This document shows positions 27,518 to 39,577 of a stretch of DNA of 64,000 nt, piece after piece. The notes below the pieces were generated by a model that saw nothing but the letters and a program-made list of their open reading frames with translations, was not told where the DNA came from and made no database searches. The translations under genes were made by a program, and so were the position numbers. Source of the stretch: Branchinecta lynchi (Eukaryota; Arthropoda; Branchiopoda; Anostraca; Branchinectidae); contig JAKZAP010000004.1 in assembly GCA_023053575.1 (NCBI GenBank), forward strand, positions 3,453,572 to 3,517,571, written 5' to 3'. Every line of letters starts with the position of its first letter. The stretch's first letter is position 1.

Positions 27518-27928
27518 GTTGCGTTTTTGCTGATACCACGGTATCTGTTACCACGGTAACTGGGTCTGCAATTAGTGTGTTTGCAGTTATCGTGGTATCT
27601 GATACACGGTGGTCTGCAAAAAACGACTATTGCCGAAATTGCTCTTTTCGAAGTCATCCCAAAACAGATATCCAGGTACATCACTAAGTGCTAAACTTCT
27701 TTCTCACCAATCTGACAAAATTTGATGAAGGTGAGATGACTTTTCAGATACCACGACCAGTTACCACGGTCGGACAGTACTATCTGAATATCTGATACCA
27801 GGATAACTGGCCAGATACCACGATAACTGCAAAAACGCTTTTTGACCGTGGTATCAGATACCACTATAACTGCAAAAGCAAAATTAGACCGTGGTATCAG
27901 ATATCATGGTATCTGTGAAAACGCAACT
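27518..27928. mobile_element. MITE family A, full copy
   Basis: The ends AGTTGCGTTTTTGCTGATACC and GTGAAAACGCAACT are inverted. The interior carries CAGTTATCGTGGTATCTG and GATACCACGATAACTGC palindromic motifs. It lies 40 bp after the exon donor. Confidence 0.75.
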
Positions 27929-28996
27929 AAGGAGTTCCAGAACAGATAACACAAGGATGCGCGGTTTCGACAGATAGCACCTAGGATGTTAGCTGTTATG
28001 TTTTTGAAACGTTCCGCATTAAAATTTATACATACAAAAGAGCCGAAACACCGTCGAAAAAATATCTACTGAGTTTTTTGGTTTTTTATCATGATATCGT
28101 AAAAGTCAATAAACGCTTTTTCGGCTCCTCTAAGTCCAAAACAAGCCAATGATCCAAGGAGTTAGCATCTCCGTAACGACTCAAACTCACGACTCAAATC
28201 CTGTGTCAAACAAATCACGGCGATCTTTGGGAGCATCTGTGACACCACTTCTGCCTTTCTTCCGCTAGGTACCCGGAGAGGCCGTAGATTTTGTATCGGC
28301 AAGGAGAAATAACCATCAAGAGTATGCTTGTTATGCATAAAGTTTTAATGCGCAACGTTTGAAAAACGAACAGCGAACATTCTAATTGTCATCTGTTGAA
28401 ATCGCGCATCCTTCTGTTATCTGTTATGAAACCTTTAAGTCTTAGATAGAAAGATACATTTGTTACTAAACAGATCGTGGGCATAGCAACACTCAATTAA
28501 AAAATTAATCAGAATAACGATATAAGATTTAGAGCCAATGGTTTTCAGCACGAATTATACATAGTAAGTAAGTAAGTAATTTATTTCTGACCCACCATTT
28601 GAAAAATGTAAAACATTTGTAAAACAAACAATTTGTAAAACAAAATAAAATAATTAAATGAAACACAACAAATACAATTTACAATTTTTCATTAATCGGC
28701 CAGAAAAGAGTCGAGAGTGTCATCTGCAAATGTAAAGTCCTTGACGCATAGGTTTTTCTGTTCAATTGTTTAACTCCTGGTATCTCCGACTCTTTAATTA
28801 TTTTTGAATAATAATTATCATTAAATTATGCACGTCTGGGCACGAACTACCCATAATACACATTGATTTTACCATGAAGATGCGAAAAGAGATTACATCG
28901 CTGAATGGCGCACTAGCTGCACTAAGCATTCTGATGGTTCGGTTCTCGCCTTATGCAATGTTGAGCCACAATAAAGTTATAAGACACCATCGGTAA
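27929..28996. other. Intron 2 stretch with retroposon tail
   Basis: No gene seen. At 28563-28620 an AGTAAGTAAGTAAGTAATTT tail and CCACCATTTGAAAAATG resemble the retroposon end at 10290-10340. The rest is unassigned. Confidence 0.4.
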
Positions 28997-29330
28997 TCAG
29001 AGGCGTCACTAGCCAAAATGTTTGGGGGGGGGGGGGAGGACGAGGCATTACCGACTGGCTGGTAATTTTTTACCTACTGTTTCTGCAGAAAAAACAACTG
29101 TTTTCAACAACAAAAAATGACAGTTTAAAAAAAAATCGACTGATTTTCAGAAAAACCGACTATTTTGACGAAAAATTGACCAATTTTCAGAAAGAACACT
29201 GTTTTCATGAAAAAAAAATATCAACTTTTTTGACGAAAAATCGCGGCCCTTCGCGACTCGGTTATTTTTACCGACTGCCCGTCAGCATTAGGGGGGGGGG
29301 GGGGGCGTCCCCCCCGTCGTGACACCCCTG
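28997..29330. mobile_element. hAT-like MITE (family I) with 8-bp TSD
   Basis: The left end CAGAGGCGTCAC mirrors the right end GTGACACCCCTG. The flanks TCGGTAAT (28989-28996) and TCGGCAAT (29331-29338) are an 8-bp TSD with one change. G tracts lie near both ends. The interior repeats CGACTGATTTTCAGAAAAACC-type phrases. Confidence 0.78.
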
Positions 29331-29582
29331 TCGGCAATCAAAGTATTTGTATCCAAACTGATTGCCGACGATGTCAATTATTGTTTCTCATTGTCAGTAT
29401 ATGTCGAAAAGTAAATCAAAATTACTCGTCAAATCAAAGATCTAATTCAAACACAACATTAAGTAACGCCGTCATTTAAATTTAAGAAGTTAAATTGGGT
29501 CACAAGTTAGATCAACCTCATTTCCACTCAAAACGAAAATGAATAAATAAGTGAAGTCTAAATCCAACTTGTATTCAAATAA

Positions 29583-29862
29583 CGCATATAACGGATACGT
29601 CAGCTACGATGCTTAAGCAGCGATATTTCGGCCCTTCTTGGCAAGGGTCCACGTCAGGCTGTCAATCTTCAGGGTCAGCGTCGGGGAAGGAAACAAACCA
29701 GCAATAAATAACTGATGCTTCTACCGACTAAAAATATCTTATTCGCGCAAATTACTTTTAAATACCATTGTAGGGTAAAAGCTATTCCTGAGATTTAATA
29801 AAAAAAAAAAAAAAAATGCTGCTAAAGCTAAAGCATCGTAGCTGACGTATCCGTTATATGTA
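29583..29862. mobile_element. Foldback/MITE family C, complete copy
   Basis: The left ATATAACGGATACGTCAGC, continuing TACGATGCTT, is mirrored at the right by AAGCATCGTAGCTGACGTAT and CCGTTATAT. The interior carries CCCTTCTTGGCAAGGGTCC and CGTCGGGGAAGGAAACAAAC. Related copies: 37785-37865, 42361-42611, 42783-42905, 43224-43275, 44330-44490. Confidence 0.72.
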
Positions 29863-30774
29863 TTATTCTGAATATATGTTTCAAAGTCAGCTTTTGCTCA
29901 AGAAATATTTATCGAAATCCAATTTTTTGGTCTGGGGCGGGTTGCTATCTTATTCCACTAATAATAAATCTCTATGCAGTTGTACACAAAATTTAAGAAA
30001 TAAAATTGAATCAGAAGTTGTGATCAACCGTATTTCCACACAAAACAAAAATAAATTATAATAAAAATAAAACAAATTATTCAGTTGACCTTTCTTTAGA
30101 AATTGTTGATGAGACTCGTGATTTTTTGATTGTTTTGGTATTAATCCCTATGTAACGGGCCTTGATATAGGGGTCGAAACTTATTTTTTCATTTCTTTTG
30201 AATTTAATAAAATTGAACTGAACTGAACTAAACTAAAGTAAGGTATAAATCCAATTTTGTGGTCGGGGCGGGCCTCTATCTCGTTCCGCTAATAACTCTT
30301 TCTCAAATGAAAATCTGATAGGACGAAATTAATAAAGGAATGAGCTATCATGACCCCCCTTCCGGCTCCCGTCATTCCAGAAATTTCAGTTTAAATTCTC
30401 CTAGGGACTGAGACAACAGGATCTGATAAGCGCCAGTTTCTGGATACTAATGAGACGGAAGAGACAAAGGGGATTAAGGGCAAATCGATAGCAGATAAAT
30501 GATGTTGAGTGGTTTCTTAGGCCTAATTTCATTAAAGGGGAAACTTCGACTTTCATTGTAGCTCGCTAATGAGGAAAGGCTGCATCGTTTTCTCGTAGGT
30601 TGGAAAGCTGCATCTTCTTCTGGTAGGTTTCCGGTACATCGGATTCGATCGGACATTATATCGAATTCTGGCTTATATATCGGATTTTGGCTTATATATC
30701 GGATTCCGGCTCCATATTTAGTTCCCAGAAGGCGGACAGGACTTACATGGCATATTCGTTTGCTATTTTATTTG
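29863..30774. other. Intron 2 stretch with LINE-like tail
   Basis: At about 30140-30240 a GGGTCGAAACTT...TTGAACTGAACTGAACT 3' end suggests non-LTR debris. Otherwise no gene or recognisable structure. Confidence 0.35.
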
Positions 30775-31280
30775 CTATAGAACGTGTCTGAAAGCTCCGA
30801 AACAAACGAAAATGCTGAATTAATTCAGCAATTTATGCAGCATATCGCTTTCGGACTTAAATTTTCGCTCAGTTAATGCAGCATTAATTCAGCATAAAAT
30901 TCATCGACAAATTCAGCAAGAATGCTAAATTGTCATGAAGAAACTGAGGAGTACGGCGATTGTCTCAGTGTTTTCGGCGGCAAACGTAACAAATTCAAAA
31001 GACAACTGACAATTTCGGCAAAAATACCAAATTTAAGGCAACTGACGATCATGGCCAACGAAGATAGGAAAGATAAGAAGGTTGGATATCAGTAGCTCAT
31101 CCTTTTTGTCAGCTTTATAGAGCTAATTCTTTTTTCTACTTCTTCTTCCTGACTTAAATTTTGGTATTCTAGAAGTGTCAGAGAAGAAAAAAAGGTAGCA
31201 GCTTTCGGACAAAAAAAGAAAAGAAAATGCAGCATTAATGCAGCATTTACAGCACCAAAAACTTTCGGACACGTTCATAA
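30775..31280. mobile_element. MITE family J (GAACGTGTCYGAAAG ends)
   Basis: The left end TATAGAACGTGTCTGAAAG is the inverse of the right end CTTTCGGACACGTTCATAA. Repeated TTAATTCAGCA/TGCAGCATTAA palindromes lie next to each end. No coding capacity is supported. Confidence 0.65.
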
Positions 31281-32081
31281 TATGTGGTAGGCATGAAGCC
31301 TCCAGCAATCGCGGCACACACATTTCTATCAGGATTGGTCGATCCCATAGCAAAGTTCTTCCATCTAGTATAGTTCTGTCACGTTTGGTAACGGTTGGCG
31401 TTCATGCGGTTTTCTTCAATTCAGTTTATTTTCAAAACCGTTACAACGGTCAAGCCGATTTGGTGGTTCTCTTCCATATTAACACTAATTATATACAGAA
31501 GATAATTCTACACTAGTTTGGATAGAATAAAGACTTATCAGACATAACACAAAATATTAAAATACATTTACAATTAATCATGCGAGTTAAAAAGGTTGAC
31601 GTTCGCGGGAACAAAAATAGGATTCCAGCCTATTTGATTCTCAGAAGCTCAGGAGCCAGGGCAGGAATAAAATGGCATATTAAATTTTTTCAGCAGAGGT
31701 TTTTTCTTTTTTTCAAGTTCGGTAACGAAAGTTCAAATCAGCAAATCCCGGTGTATTTTCTAACTCGAGAGCCAGGACAGGACTATAGTTTTGCTATCAG
31801 CATAGTCAATTCATTTCGATGTATTTCTCAGCCACCAAGTCATACCAAAAATAACTATACATACAAAATTACTTGAATTGTGGTTTGCGAAAACCAGAAG
31901 TAGGCCGATTACGACAGCTTCGTGTGTAGCATGAATAATTTCTCCGGAATATGTGGGACACTGAACTTATGAATAATAACTCTACTCCGATGACAAAGGG
32001 AAGGGTAAAGAAGGAGTTGACAATTACAAGACTATTCTTGGTCTGAATGAGAGTTTTTTCGTCTTGTTTCTCTGTGAACGT
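31281..32081. other. Intron 2 stretch, no feature recognised
   Basis: No gene, RNA or repeat that I can support. Short open frames lack family features. Confidence 0.4.
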
Positions 32082-32246
32082 CACTGCAAAACATTTCTCC
32101 GAGTAGATTAAAGTTAACTGCCGTATTTGCTACTGGGATTAATCTTATCTCTACTAAGATAAGATTAATCCGAATTAGAGATAAGATCATATTTCCAGAG
32201 ACAAGATTAATCCCAGTAGCAGATACTGCAAGATTTTTTTACAGTG
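32082..32246. mobile_element. MITE family B, copy 2
   Basis: CACTGCAAAAC at the left and TTTTACAGTG at the right. The interior has GGATTAATCTTATCTC, its inverse GATAAGATTAATCC and the family phrase GTAGCAGATACTGCAAGA. Confidence 0.72.
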
Positions 32247-32602
32247 ATGTCTGCGATAGACTTTCATTCTCTGATTCAGGAATCTCTTTGCCTTTTCGCG
32301 AGCACTTTCTCGTCTTGCAAATTGGAAATCCCTTTGTCCGTACGATCAAACGAAAAAAGTAAAAATGGTCTTCGAAAATAGTTAAAACTCTCCCATTTGA
32401 AGAACTTCAGAGATCTTTTCAAAGAATGCCTTTGTGTGAGAAAGAAAGGCATCTTACTGCGGAATTACTGAGTTCTCTTGTCAGTGTAATAAAACTGTCG
32501 TGGGATCCCAAACATCTGCTAGAGATTTTGGATTTATCGGTATCTTATCTTAGACCTTAGTTCTTCCCACACCTCCAGGGGTGTTTTCGGCAGCCACGAA
32601 GA

Positions 32603-32840
32603 GCGTGTTCCACCCTACTTACCGTAGTTACTAGGCATGACGAATTTTCCTAGTCAGCAAAACTTCGTGCGGGGGGCTAATATTTACCATTATGACTACT
32701 TCGGTTGGAACGGTCTGCGTAGTAATGTTTCGTGAGGTCGGAACGAAAATAGTAACTAACTAGTATGTATAATAGTAAACATGATCTTTTTCAGTTTTCT
32801 TCACGAATTCAAATATTATTGTTAGAAGGGTGGAACACGC
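32603..32840. mobile_element. MITE family E (GCGTGTTCCACCCT ends)
   Basis: The left GCGTGTTCCACCCTACTTACC mirrors the right AGAAGGGTGGAACACGC. The interior has GGAACGGTCTGCGTAGTAA and AACTAACTAG. Further copies are at 47972-48252 and, interrupted, at 59337-59960. Confidence 0.72.
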
Positions 32841-33210
32841 AAGTTTATTTACCAGCCTGCACCAGCTGTCTCTTCTAAGAGTGGCTGTTGAGACATGTTA
32901 CTATTCTGGCTGATATTAGAAAAGACGCAGAAAACGTACCGGAATGTTACATTCCGGTCAGACTTGATTTTTTCGGGTTGAAATTAATGTCGAAAGAAAC
33001 CGCAGTTCTACATTTAAGTTAAACCGAATAGGGAAGAGGTAGAACAATCTGGTTATCATCGCATATTGACTTAAAAAGGTTTGAAGGCCGATAAAAATAA
33101 GTTTCTTCGTCCCTCCGCTATTCACGAATCTATTTTAATATAGTTGTCTTTCTACTGTCTGATTTTTGGTCCCTCTATGCGCTTGTATACGATTTATCAC
33201 CAGGTCAGGT

Positions 33211-33333
33211 TTCGCTATTAGAAACATCGCTGTCTCAGCGTGGAATGGTCTCCCGGATAGTATTAGAGCGGCCGGTAACTTAATTTTGTTTAAAAGAAAG
33301 TTTAAGAAATTTTTAATTGAAAAAGGTGGTTGA
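33211..33333 (+). pseudogene. LINE C-terminal fragment
   Basis: An open reading stretch with RNIAVSAWNGLPDSIRAAGN and FKRKFKKFLIEKGG before a TGA. The AWNGLP...FKRKFKKFL pattern is the conserved C-terminus of non-LTR reverse transcriptase ORFs. A pyrimidine-rich 3' tail follows to about 33500. 5'-truncated. Confidence 0.68.
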
Positions 33334-33500
33334 ATTTTTGGGGTTGTTGGAAAGGGGTTTACGGAGGCGGGGATTGAAGAGGTCGGGAGGGGGGAGGTGA
33401 GATGGGGGGCGGTGGGTAGGTTGTGACGAGGGAATCATTTTTCTTTCCTATATTCTTTTTTCTCTCTCTCTCTTTCTTTACCTGTTTTTTCTTTTTTTTT

Positions 33501-34333
33501 GAAAGTATATTAGATTAGTTCTTATGTCATTTTTATTGAATAATTTTAAGTTAAAAGGTGGTTAGAAGATACAGCCACCCACAGGATTTTGTCTTTTATG
33601 TGGTTGTTGAGCTTTTGTACAATGCAGTTGTGTTTTTTTGGTGAAGTAAAAAAAAATACCTACCATTAGTACCATAGCCTGGTCGAATTGCGGCAAATGG
33701 AGAACCAAAAATTAAGCTATCCATCTCTAGGTTAGGTGGTAATAACACATGGTCATTTAGATTTGCTAATTTTCCTGCCGGACTCTTTGATCCAGAAGAA
33801 TCCGGTGAAAACCGAAAATTTGGTAATCTACACACATTTATCGAGCTTCTGGAACATATAAGTATGTAAGAACTGAAATAAATTTTCTCAGTGGATGGAT
33901 ATTTCAGCCGGAATCTGATACTGACGGGATAAGGAACGTCCAAGCGTACGCCAGTTTGGGATACTACGGAACACTTTGGTCTTGTTCTGTGCTTTGTCAG
34001 CTTCTGCGGTTCTTAGCAAGCGGACTTTCGCCTTTATTTCTTTTTCTGAATTTCCCTTTTTCTGAAGGTCTGGGAATGGTGCAGTAAAAAAGTAGAGAAG
34101 TTTAGGAAATGCATTCGGCTGTTTGTATTAAGCCTGTTGGCAAGCTCCCCTCTCTCTCTTTTCGAAATTGTTTCGAGAAAAAGTTCTAAATTCGTTCGGA
34201 GTAGAGAGTTCGTTGCTATATAGTCCCTACATAGACCATTTCAGAAGTTGTCGTTTGGCTAAAATGTATCTTTTCTCATGACTAGACAAAGGGTGCCCCT
34301 TATGCTACTGTCACAAGAAATGTCACAAGACCA
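33501..34333. other. Intron 2 stretch, no feature recognised
   Basis: No gene seen; open frames are short and lack motifs. Confidence 0.4.
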
Positions 34334-34613
34334 GAGCCTCGTTTGTGTTGCAATAGCGCTGCCGCATCGCTGCTGCAGCACTTCTTTGTTTTTGCAAAAT
34401 ATGCGTTTTTGGATTTACTTTCTTCTTGGTTGAAGCGGCAGCGCTGCAGCATCTTGCAGGGAAGCACGGACTTGGTCGGGGAGCAAGTCCGTGATTCTCG
34501 AGAAGCGCTGCCGTCTTCCTCGGAAGCGCTGCAGTGCAAAAACGGATGTAGAAAGAATCAGTCCGGAATCGGCCGAGAAGTGGACCTGCAGCATGCAACA
34601 AAAACGAGGCTCA
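34334..34613. mobile_element. MITE family K (GAGCCTCGTTT ends)
   Basis: The left GAGCCTCGTTTGTGTTGCAA mirrors the right TTGCAACAAAAACGAGGCTC with few changes. The inside is dense with inverted AGCGCTGC / GCAGCGCT and CTGCAGC motifs, so both strands can fold. Overlapping open frames here follow from that symmetry. Confidence 0.72.
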
Positions 34614-35984
34614 GTCCTCATTTCAAGCGGTGGAAACTCCCCAAAGCCTCGGTCTTAGAACCATTGTCGGAACTGTCCGCTAACGATTTTAGCTAAAACC
34701 CGATGTTGATGAGAGTTTAAATGTGTTTGAATTGTGCAAAGCACAGTTCTTACTAGAAATAGCTTATTCATGAAAAATGGTTCGAAAATATTATTTTTCC
34801 GAAATACTCGTATTTGCCTCGCGAAATTACGGATTCATTTTAGCGTTTGCCGGCTCTGGCCGGGCTTCATGCAAATATTAAAACCAACGATCAAAAATAA
34901 AAAATTGGAACTGAAAATTTAAATTAAATAATTAAAAATTAAAAACGAATGCGTGCCGCGGGTAAATGCGGAGAAATCAGGGAAATCCTAGAGAATGAAC
35001 TTGTCTTTCAGGACGTCTCGGGACAGAAAAAATTTATTACTGACAATCCTGGAAAATCTCGACTAGTGCTGAAAAGCGAAAAAAAAATATCAGATAAAGG
35101 AATTCACCAGAATTTTGTAAAGGGGAGGGGTCCGAGTTTGGTAAACCACGCGGGTGTGAAAACAAGGGAAAAACCAAAAGGGCCCCATTTAAGTACTGAG
35201 AACAAACGAAGAGGAAAATTACGCCCCCCTCCCTCCAAGATTTGGAATTCTAACTTTGCTCTCGGCTCTATTACTTCCTCCATCTCTCGGCTTTTGGCCT
35301 TGACAAGCTTCTACGGCGGAAAATCCCTGCGGGACTAGCCTCAGAATCCTAATGTGATCTCATTTAGAGAATGACGTATTACTAACTGCTTTACTGTTTC
35401 AGTCTGGCTTATGTCAAGGAAAATCTAGTTGTCCGAGGGACAAGAGGAATTTCGGTAGTAGTTGTTGAGACTAGGTTTCGGGGGAAAATCTAAGTAAAGA
35501 TCACATAAGTATCTGCCTTACTGGCGGTGCTGATTTCCGATTCGCTTCCCTCAGCCAGGAAGGGCAATGGGCGGTCGGGGCAAGTCATCCGATGGGCAAG
35601 CGCACACCCTTCCTGTCAGCTTATATTTCTCTATAGATATTTGATATGGATTCGAGGGTTGTGGTTAAGGCTAGGTTGAATAGGGTAACTGGGACCTTGT
35701 CGATAGCGTGGAAATCCTCTGAAGACCGGCGGGCCTGACCTTAGGCTCCATTCTCAAAACCAATCAACAAACGAGTTGTAGCGATATCCTAGGTAGCCTA
35801 GGGCTCAGACGCACTCTTCTTTTTCTCCCTCGATAAAATAAACGTATACTCAGCTACTATATAGAAAAGTCTCCAACAAGATGGTAAAGTTAAGATGGCT
35901 ACCGGACGTGATGATGCTGATGGCAGACATACGCCATCTACCGGCAATAACTAGAGCTTATTGCCTAGATGCAAATATGTTTAC
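34614..35984. other. Intron 2 stretch, no feature recognised
   Basis: A 129-codon open frame at 34949-35338 has no recognisable motif and no splice or start support. Nothing else is seen. Confidence 0.4.
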
Positions 35985-36190
35985 ACCTTGGTTGGGAATG
36001 ACAACGAAATTGGATGGGACCCTCTGAGCCACGACAGCATTTCTCTAGGGACCAGTCCGAAGCTCAGTCACAGGGTCCTGTCACTAAAATCAAACCAAAT
36101 ATTAGGCACCACACGAGACTTGAACCTGCGCCCCAAAGGCAACAGAAAAATATCGAGTCTAGCGCTCTAACCATTCGGCCAGGACAGATA
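35985..36190 (-). mobile_element. tRNA-derived SINE
   Basis: On the minus strand the A box TGGCCGAATGG (36181-36171), continuing TTAGAGCGC, and the B box GGTTCAAGTC (36126-36117) are spaced as in tRNA genes. They are followed by a non-tRNA body to about 35985. No proper acceptor or CCA-compatible stem is evident, so it is a retroposon rather than a functional tRNA. A G-rich run (36196-36214) lies upstream. Confidence 0.7.
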
Positions 36191-36501
36191 GAGTCTGGGG
36201 GAGGGGGGGGGGGGCTTAACATATTTAGTTTAATAGTAGAGCCACTGACATAGAATTATAAATGGAGGCTCATTTCACATTGGCTTCTCGGATCCTTTTG
36301 GATTCCATAAGATCGCAAGAGTTGAACAACCAGTTAACATGGATTTAGCAACCGTGCCTTATGGTCACCTAGTCTGATAACATTTGTGTCGCACCTCTAG
36401 CCGTAATAAACATTTTTACCGCACTTCATGTATTTTTGCCTCCATGATTGGTGGCCAACAGATGAACATCACTTGGATCAACCATAGCTAATGTTAACCT
36501 A

Positions 36502-36625
36502 CACTGTAAAAAGTTCCTCCGATTAAGGATTAAAGTTAACTGCAGTACCGGATTAGAGATTAGACTATCCTTTTAGAGACAAGATTAACTGCAGTTGCAA
36601 ATACTGCAAGATTTTTTTTACAGTG
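36502..36625. mobile_element. MITE family B, copy 3, with TA flanks
   Basis: CACTGTAAAAAG...TTTTTACAGTG flanked by TA on both sides (36500-36501, 36626-36627). A shortened member with GATTAACTGCAGTTGCAAATA and GATTAGACTATCC inside. Confidence 0.75.
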
Positions 36626-37016
36626 TATGCTGATAACGCTTTTGTCACACCTCTATTGTCGTACGACAACATTTCTATCCCCTTTCCATTTATTTTTGCC
36701 TGGATGGCGGGTGACCAATAGAAGAACATTAACATGACGTACAAAATCATGTTATTTGTAGTTTATTTTATATGTTTAGTTTTGTTCCTTTGTTAGTTGT
36801 GAAATGCCGTAAGGCTAAACCACGTAATAAAGTTCATTCATTCATTCACTGCCAGCAACCATAGCTAATGTTTACCTATGCTGATTACGCTTTTGTCGCA
36901 CCTCTAGCGGTACGCTAACATTTTTGTCGCACTTCCAGCGTATCTTAGCCCAAGTGAGGGGTGACCAATAGTAAAACAATAGTCTATCTCTTGGTCTATG
37001 GTCAATGGTCTTCTCT
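36626..37016. other. Intron 2 stretch with LINE 3' tail
   Basis: About 36740-36850 ends in AAACCACGTAATAAAGTTC and an (ATTC)n run, the form of a CR1/Jockey-like 3' end. Two copies of GTGACCAATAG and CATAGCTAATGTT phrases suggest diverged tandem repeats. Confidence 0.4.
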
Positions 37017-37380
37017 TGCGACTAATATCACGGTCAGACTCGGTAATTCGTTCCGTGTTCTGTACAATAAGTCCCTCCGGTGGTTGGACGGTTTTCCCTG
37101 GAATTGTAGTCCCTCGGCAACGTTTGTTGGTGAAGGTCTCCCATCTTTCTGTGAAGTCCGTAGATCAGCTTGTTTTTCGCTCGAGAATAGAATTTTGGAG
37201 CCCCAGACCGCTCTTTTGGCTGTTCTCTCTGAACCGCATATGCGCATATCTCTTCCCGTTTGGCTGAAATGGGGGGAGTCGGTATACTGTGGGTTTGACC
37301 CAACTTAGTGTGTAAAGTGTTATTTTGTTATGTAGAATGGCCCGAGTTGGCCGGTACTTGATTCAAATAAATAAATAGTA
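37017..37380 (+). pseudogene. LINE reverse transcriptase C-terminal fragment and 3' tail
   Basis: The frame with GNSFRVLYNKSLRWLDGFPW, then GEGLPSFCEVRRSACFSLEN, matches the C-terminal pattern of non-LTR reverse transcriptases (YNKxLRWLxG...LPSF). It ends at TAG (37306). The tail (GAATGGCCCGAGTTGGCCGG and a TAAATAAATAG end) is typical of a 3' UTR. 5'-truncated. Confidence 0.6.
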
Positions 37381-37472
37381 TGAGATGAGGCAACCGTAGC
37401 TTACGGTTACCAGGCATTATACATTTTCAATCTTACTTCTAGCCATTCCATGGCATTTGTATCGCTGTGTAG

Positions 37473-37664
37473 CAAGGCCGTATTCAGGTGGGGGGGGGGC
37501 TTGGGGGTTGACCCCCCCCCCCCCCGAAACATACAAAAATAACAATTTGTATAGGCTTTTCCCTCTGATCTGTCTGTTTTTTGTACTTTTTTGTCAGACC
37601 AGCGGGCAATAAATCCCCCCGAAAGGCAATGTCCCCCCGAAAAAAATTCCTGGATACGGGCCTG
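37473..37664. mobile_element. hAT-like MITE (family D), copy 3, opposite orientation
   Basis: Ends CAAGGCCGTATTCAGG and CCTGGATACGGGCCTG. The flanks CTGTGTAG / CTATGAAG match at 6 of 8 positions, a decayed 8-bp TSD. G and C tracts and TACTTTTTTGTCAGACC inside match copies 1 and 2. Confidence 0.75.
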
Positions 37665-37784
37665 CTATGAAGTCATGCGATGGAATTCTTGTCAAAGACC
37701 TAGCAATGCGATACTTCTTCTGCCTAGAGGACAATTCTTTAATGCCAGGAAGTTTGTTAACAACTTCAGAAAGTTAGTTGATAG

Positions 37785-38206
37785 CGCGAAACAGATACGT
37801 CAGCTGAATTTTATTAGAGCTATATTTCGGCCCTTCTTGGCAAGGGTCCTCTCCAGGCTCAAAGCCGCCAAAGTTGGAAAAACTGACTTGTGGGTAACAC
37901 AACCCAATGAAAAATTTGTAGTCTGCGTAGTAGTATGGTAGTAGTACGGAAACGTTGCATGTAATACTGTGTAATAGCAAATAATACTATCATTTAATGT
38001 GCCTCAGACTGGTCCAATATTATGTAGTAATATCCAGTAGTACCTGTCTTGCCATAATAGCATCCATTCTTGCTAATAGTAGCATATAGTAGTATACAGT
38101 AACACGGTAGCCTTGAAGTAGAAGCATGTAGTAGCATCGTTACTACTGTATGCTACTTTTTCGTACTACTTCATAGTACCATTTTCAGATAAATTTTTCA
38201 TCGGGA
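37785..38206. mobile_element. Foldback family C fragment followed by MITE family G copy
   Basis: 37785-37865 has CAGATACGTCAGCTGAATTTT and CCCTTCTTGGCAAGGGTCC (family C). 37904-38206 runs from CCAATGAAAAATTTGTAG to AAATTTTTCATCGGG, with GTAGTAGTACGG and GTAGCATATAGTAGTA inside (family G). Confidence 0.6.
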
Positions 38207-39118
38207 AACAGAAGATTCTAGCTTAGCGTTAAATATTTGACTTCATGAATTTCTTTCTGAGAGTTGCTTCGAGTGAAAGAGGTTGCTTTGATTTCATTTT
38301 GGATACGGCTGCTGTTTTTGACGCTCGACTCGGTCGTTGATCAAGTGGAGATTTTCTGCATTTGGGTTGAATTCGTTTTATTGTAGAGACGAGCTTTGGG
38401 TCTGAATCTTAGAAAGGTAGAATAAACATGGGTCACATGCCACTAATGATAATTTGTGATGGAACTTCTTTGAATTGATATTTTTTTTATTTTTTTTTTA
38501 ATACTCTTTATTATATAGAGCAACTTTATAAACTGAAGTAGACATACCCCTACACAAACAAACCTTTTACATAAACACAAACCCTACATAACCCTACACA
38601 AACACAAACCTAACTGCAGGAAAGCCCGAATGGACCTGTGGGGCAGCCAATCTTCACTTTAAATTAATATTTGCATACTTTTTAGAAGAAAGAACAATAA
38701 AGCAAAGAGGGAAAGTAAAAAAAAAAAAAAAAAGTAACGTACGGGAATATCCCACCTGAAATCGACCCCAAAAAATGAAGCAGATCTCGACCCGAGGAAG
38801 AAACTAACCCGGAATCGGACCTACAGTCAGTTCTGGCAATCTAAAAACCGGAAGTTGGAAGAGCTACGTGCAAAAACAATCGCCAGTTTGAATTATTTGG
38901 ATAACTCCATTTTTCTAGCTGTAATTTACTTTGCATTTATGTGTGAATGTGATGAGCTGAAAGAAATTAGTAGAAACTTTTGGATGGGAAATTTATGGAG
39001 GATGGGCCAATTAAGTTAATGGCGAACAAATGTTTCGGAGTAATTAAAAGTTTAGCTAGGTTCTGCCGGATAGCAGCCAAGCACCAAGATTTTATCTTAA
39101 AATGTGTTACTTCTATTG
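38207..39118. other. Intron 2 stretch, no feature recognised
   Basis: Poly-A/T runs near 38485-38500 and 38720-38735. No gene seen. Confidence 0.4.
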
Positions 39119-39577
39119 GGTATAATAATAATAATAATAATTGTATTTGAAAAAACCCGAGGGCCATATACAGGTACAGGTTATTAATTCACAAAAACGT
39201 CGATCACCATACAACTAATGTACGGAAAGCTTTCTATATTCCAGCGCTCTAGATACAAGCCTACAAATCTTACTAATCGACTTGGCGGATGTACACTTCA
39301 GGATACAAGAAAGTGTCGGGATATCTCCGCCGAAAATCTCGCTACGGAGATCCGAAAGCTGTTGGCACCGGCTTAGAAAATGACCGATATCCTCATCTTC
39401 ACCACCGCAAAGGGGACACGCATATTTCCCATCCGGATTCTTCTTATTTCTATCAAACCCTTTTTTTCCATCGTGCAGTGGTAGGGAATTCGCCCTCAGT
39501 TGGATCCAGTACCTCAAATAAATCGCGGGTATATTAAACTTAAAATAATATTCTGGTTCATAAACTGTTTTCACCAT
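39119..39577 (-). pseudogene. LINE ORF2 C-terminal fragment with zinc knuckle and (AAT)n tail
   Basis: The minus frame (start about 39577) has RYWIQLRANSLPLHDGKKGF, then CPLCGGEDEDIGHFLSRCQQ and LSDLRSEIFGG, the conserved CxxC...HxxxxC knuckle of non-LTR ORF2 C-termini. The 3' side ends in GGGCCATATACAGGTACAGG and (ATA)n at 39121-39141. Relatives: 59537-59875 and the tail at 62265-62340. Confidence 0.72.

Noticed and set aside
34300..34696. Several overlapping 68-117-codon frames
   Set aside because: They follow from the symmetric GC-rich interior of a MITE with inverted ends.
34949..35338. 129-codon + strand frame
   Set aside because: No domain or repeat homology visible and no start or splice context.
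36105..36185. Functional tRNA gene
   Set aside because: A and B boxes are present, but arm pairing is not preserved and an unrelated body follows, so it is called a SINE.
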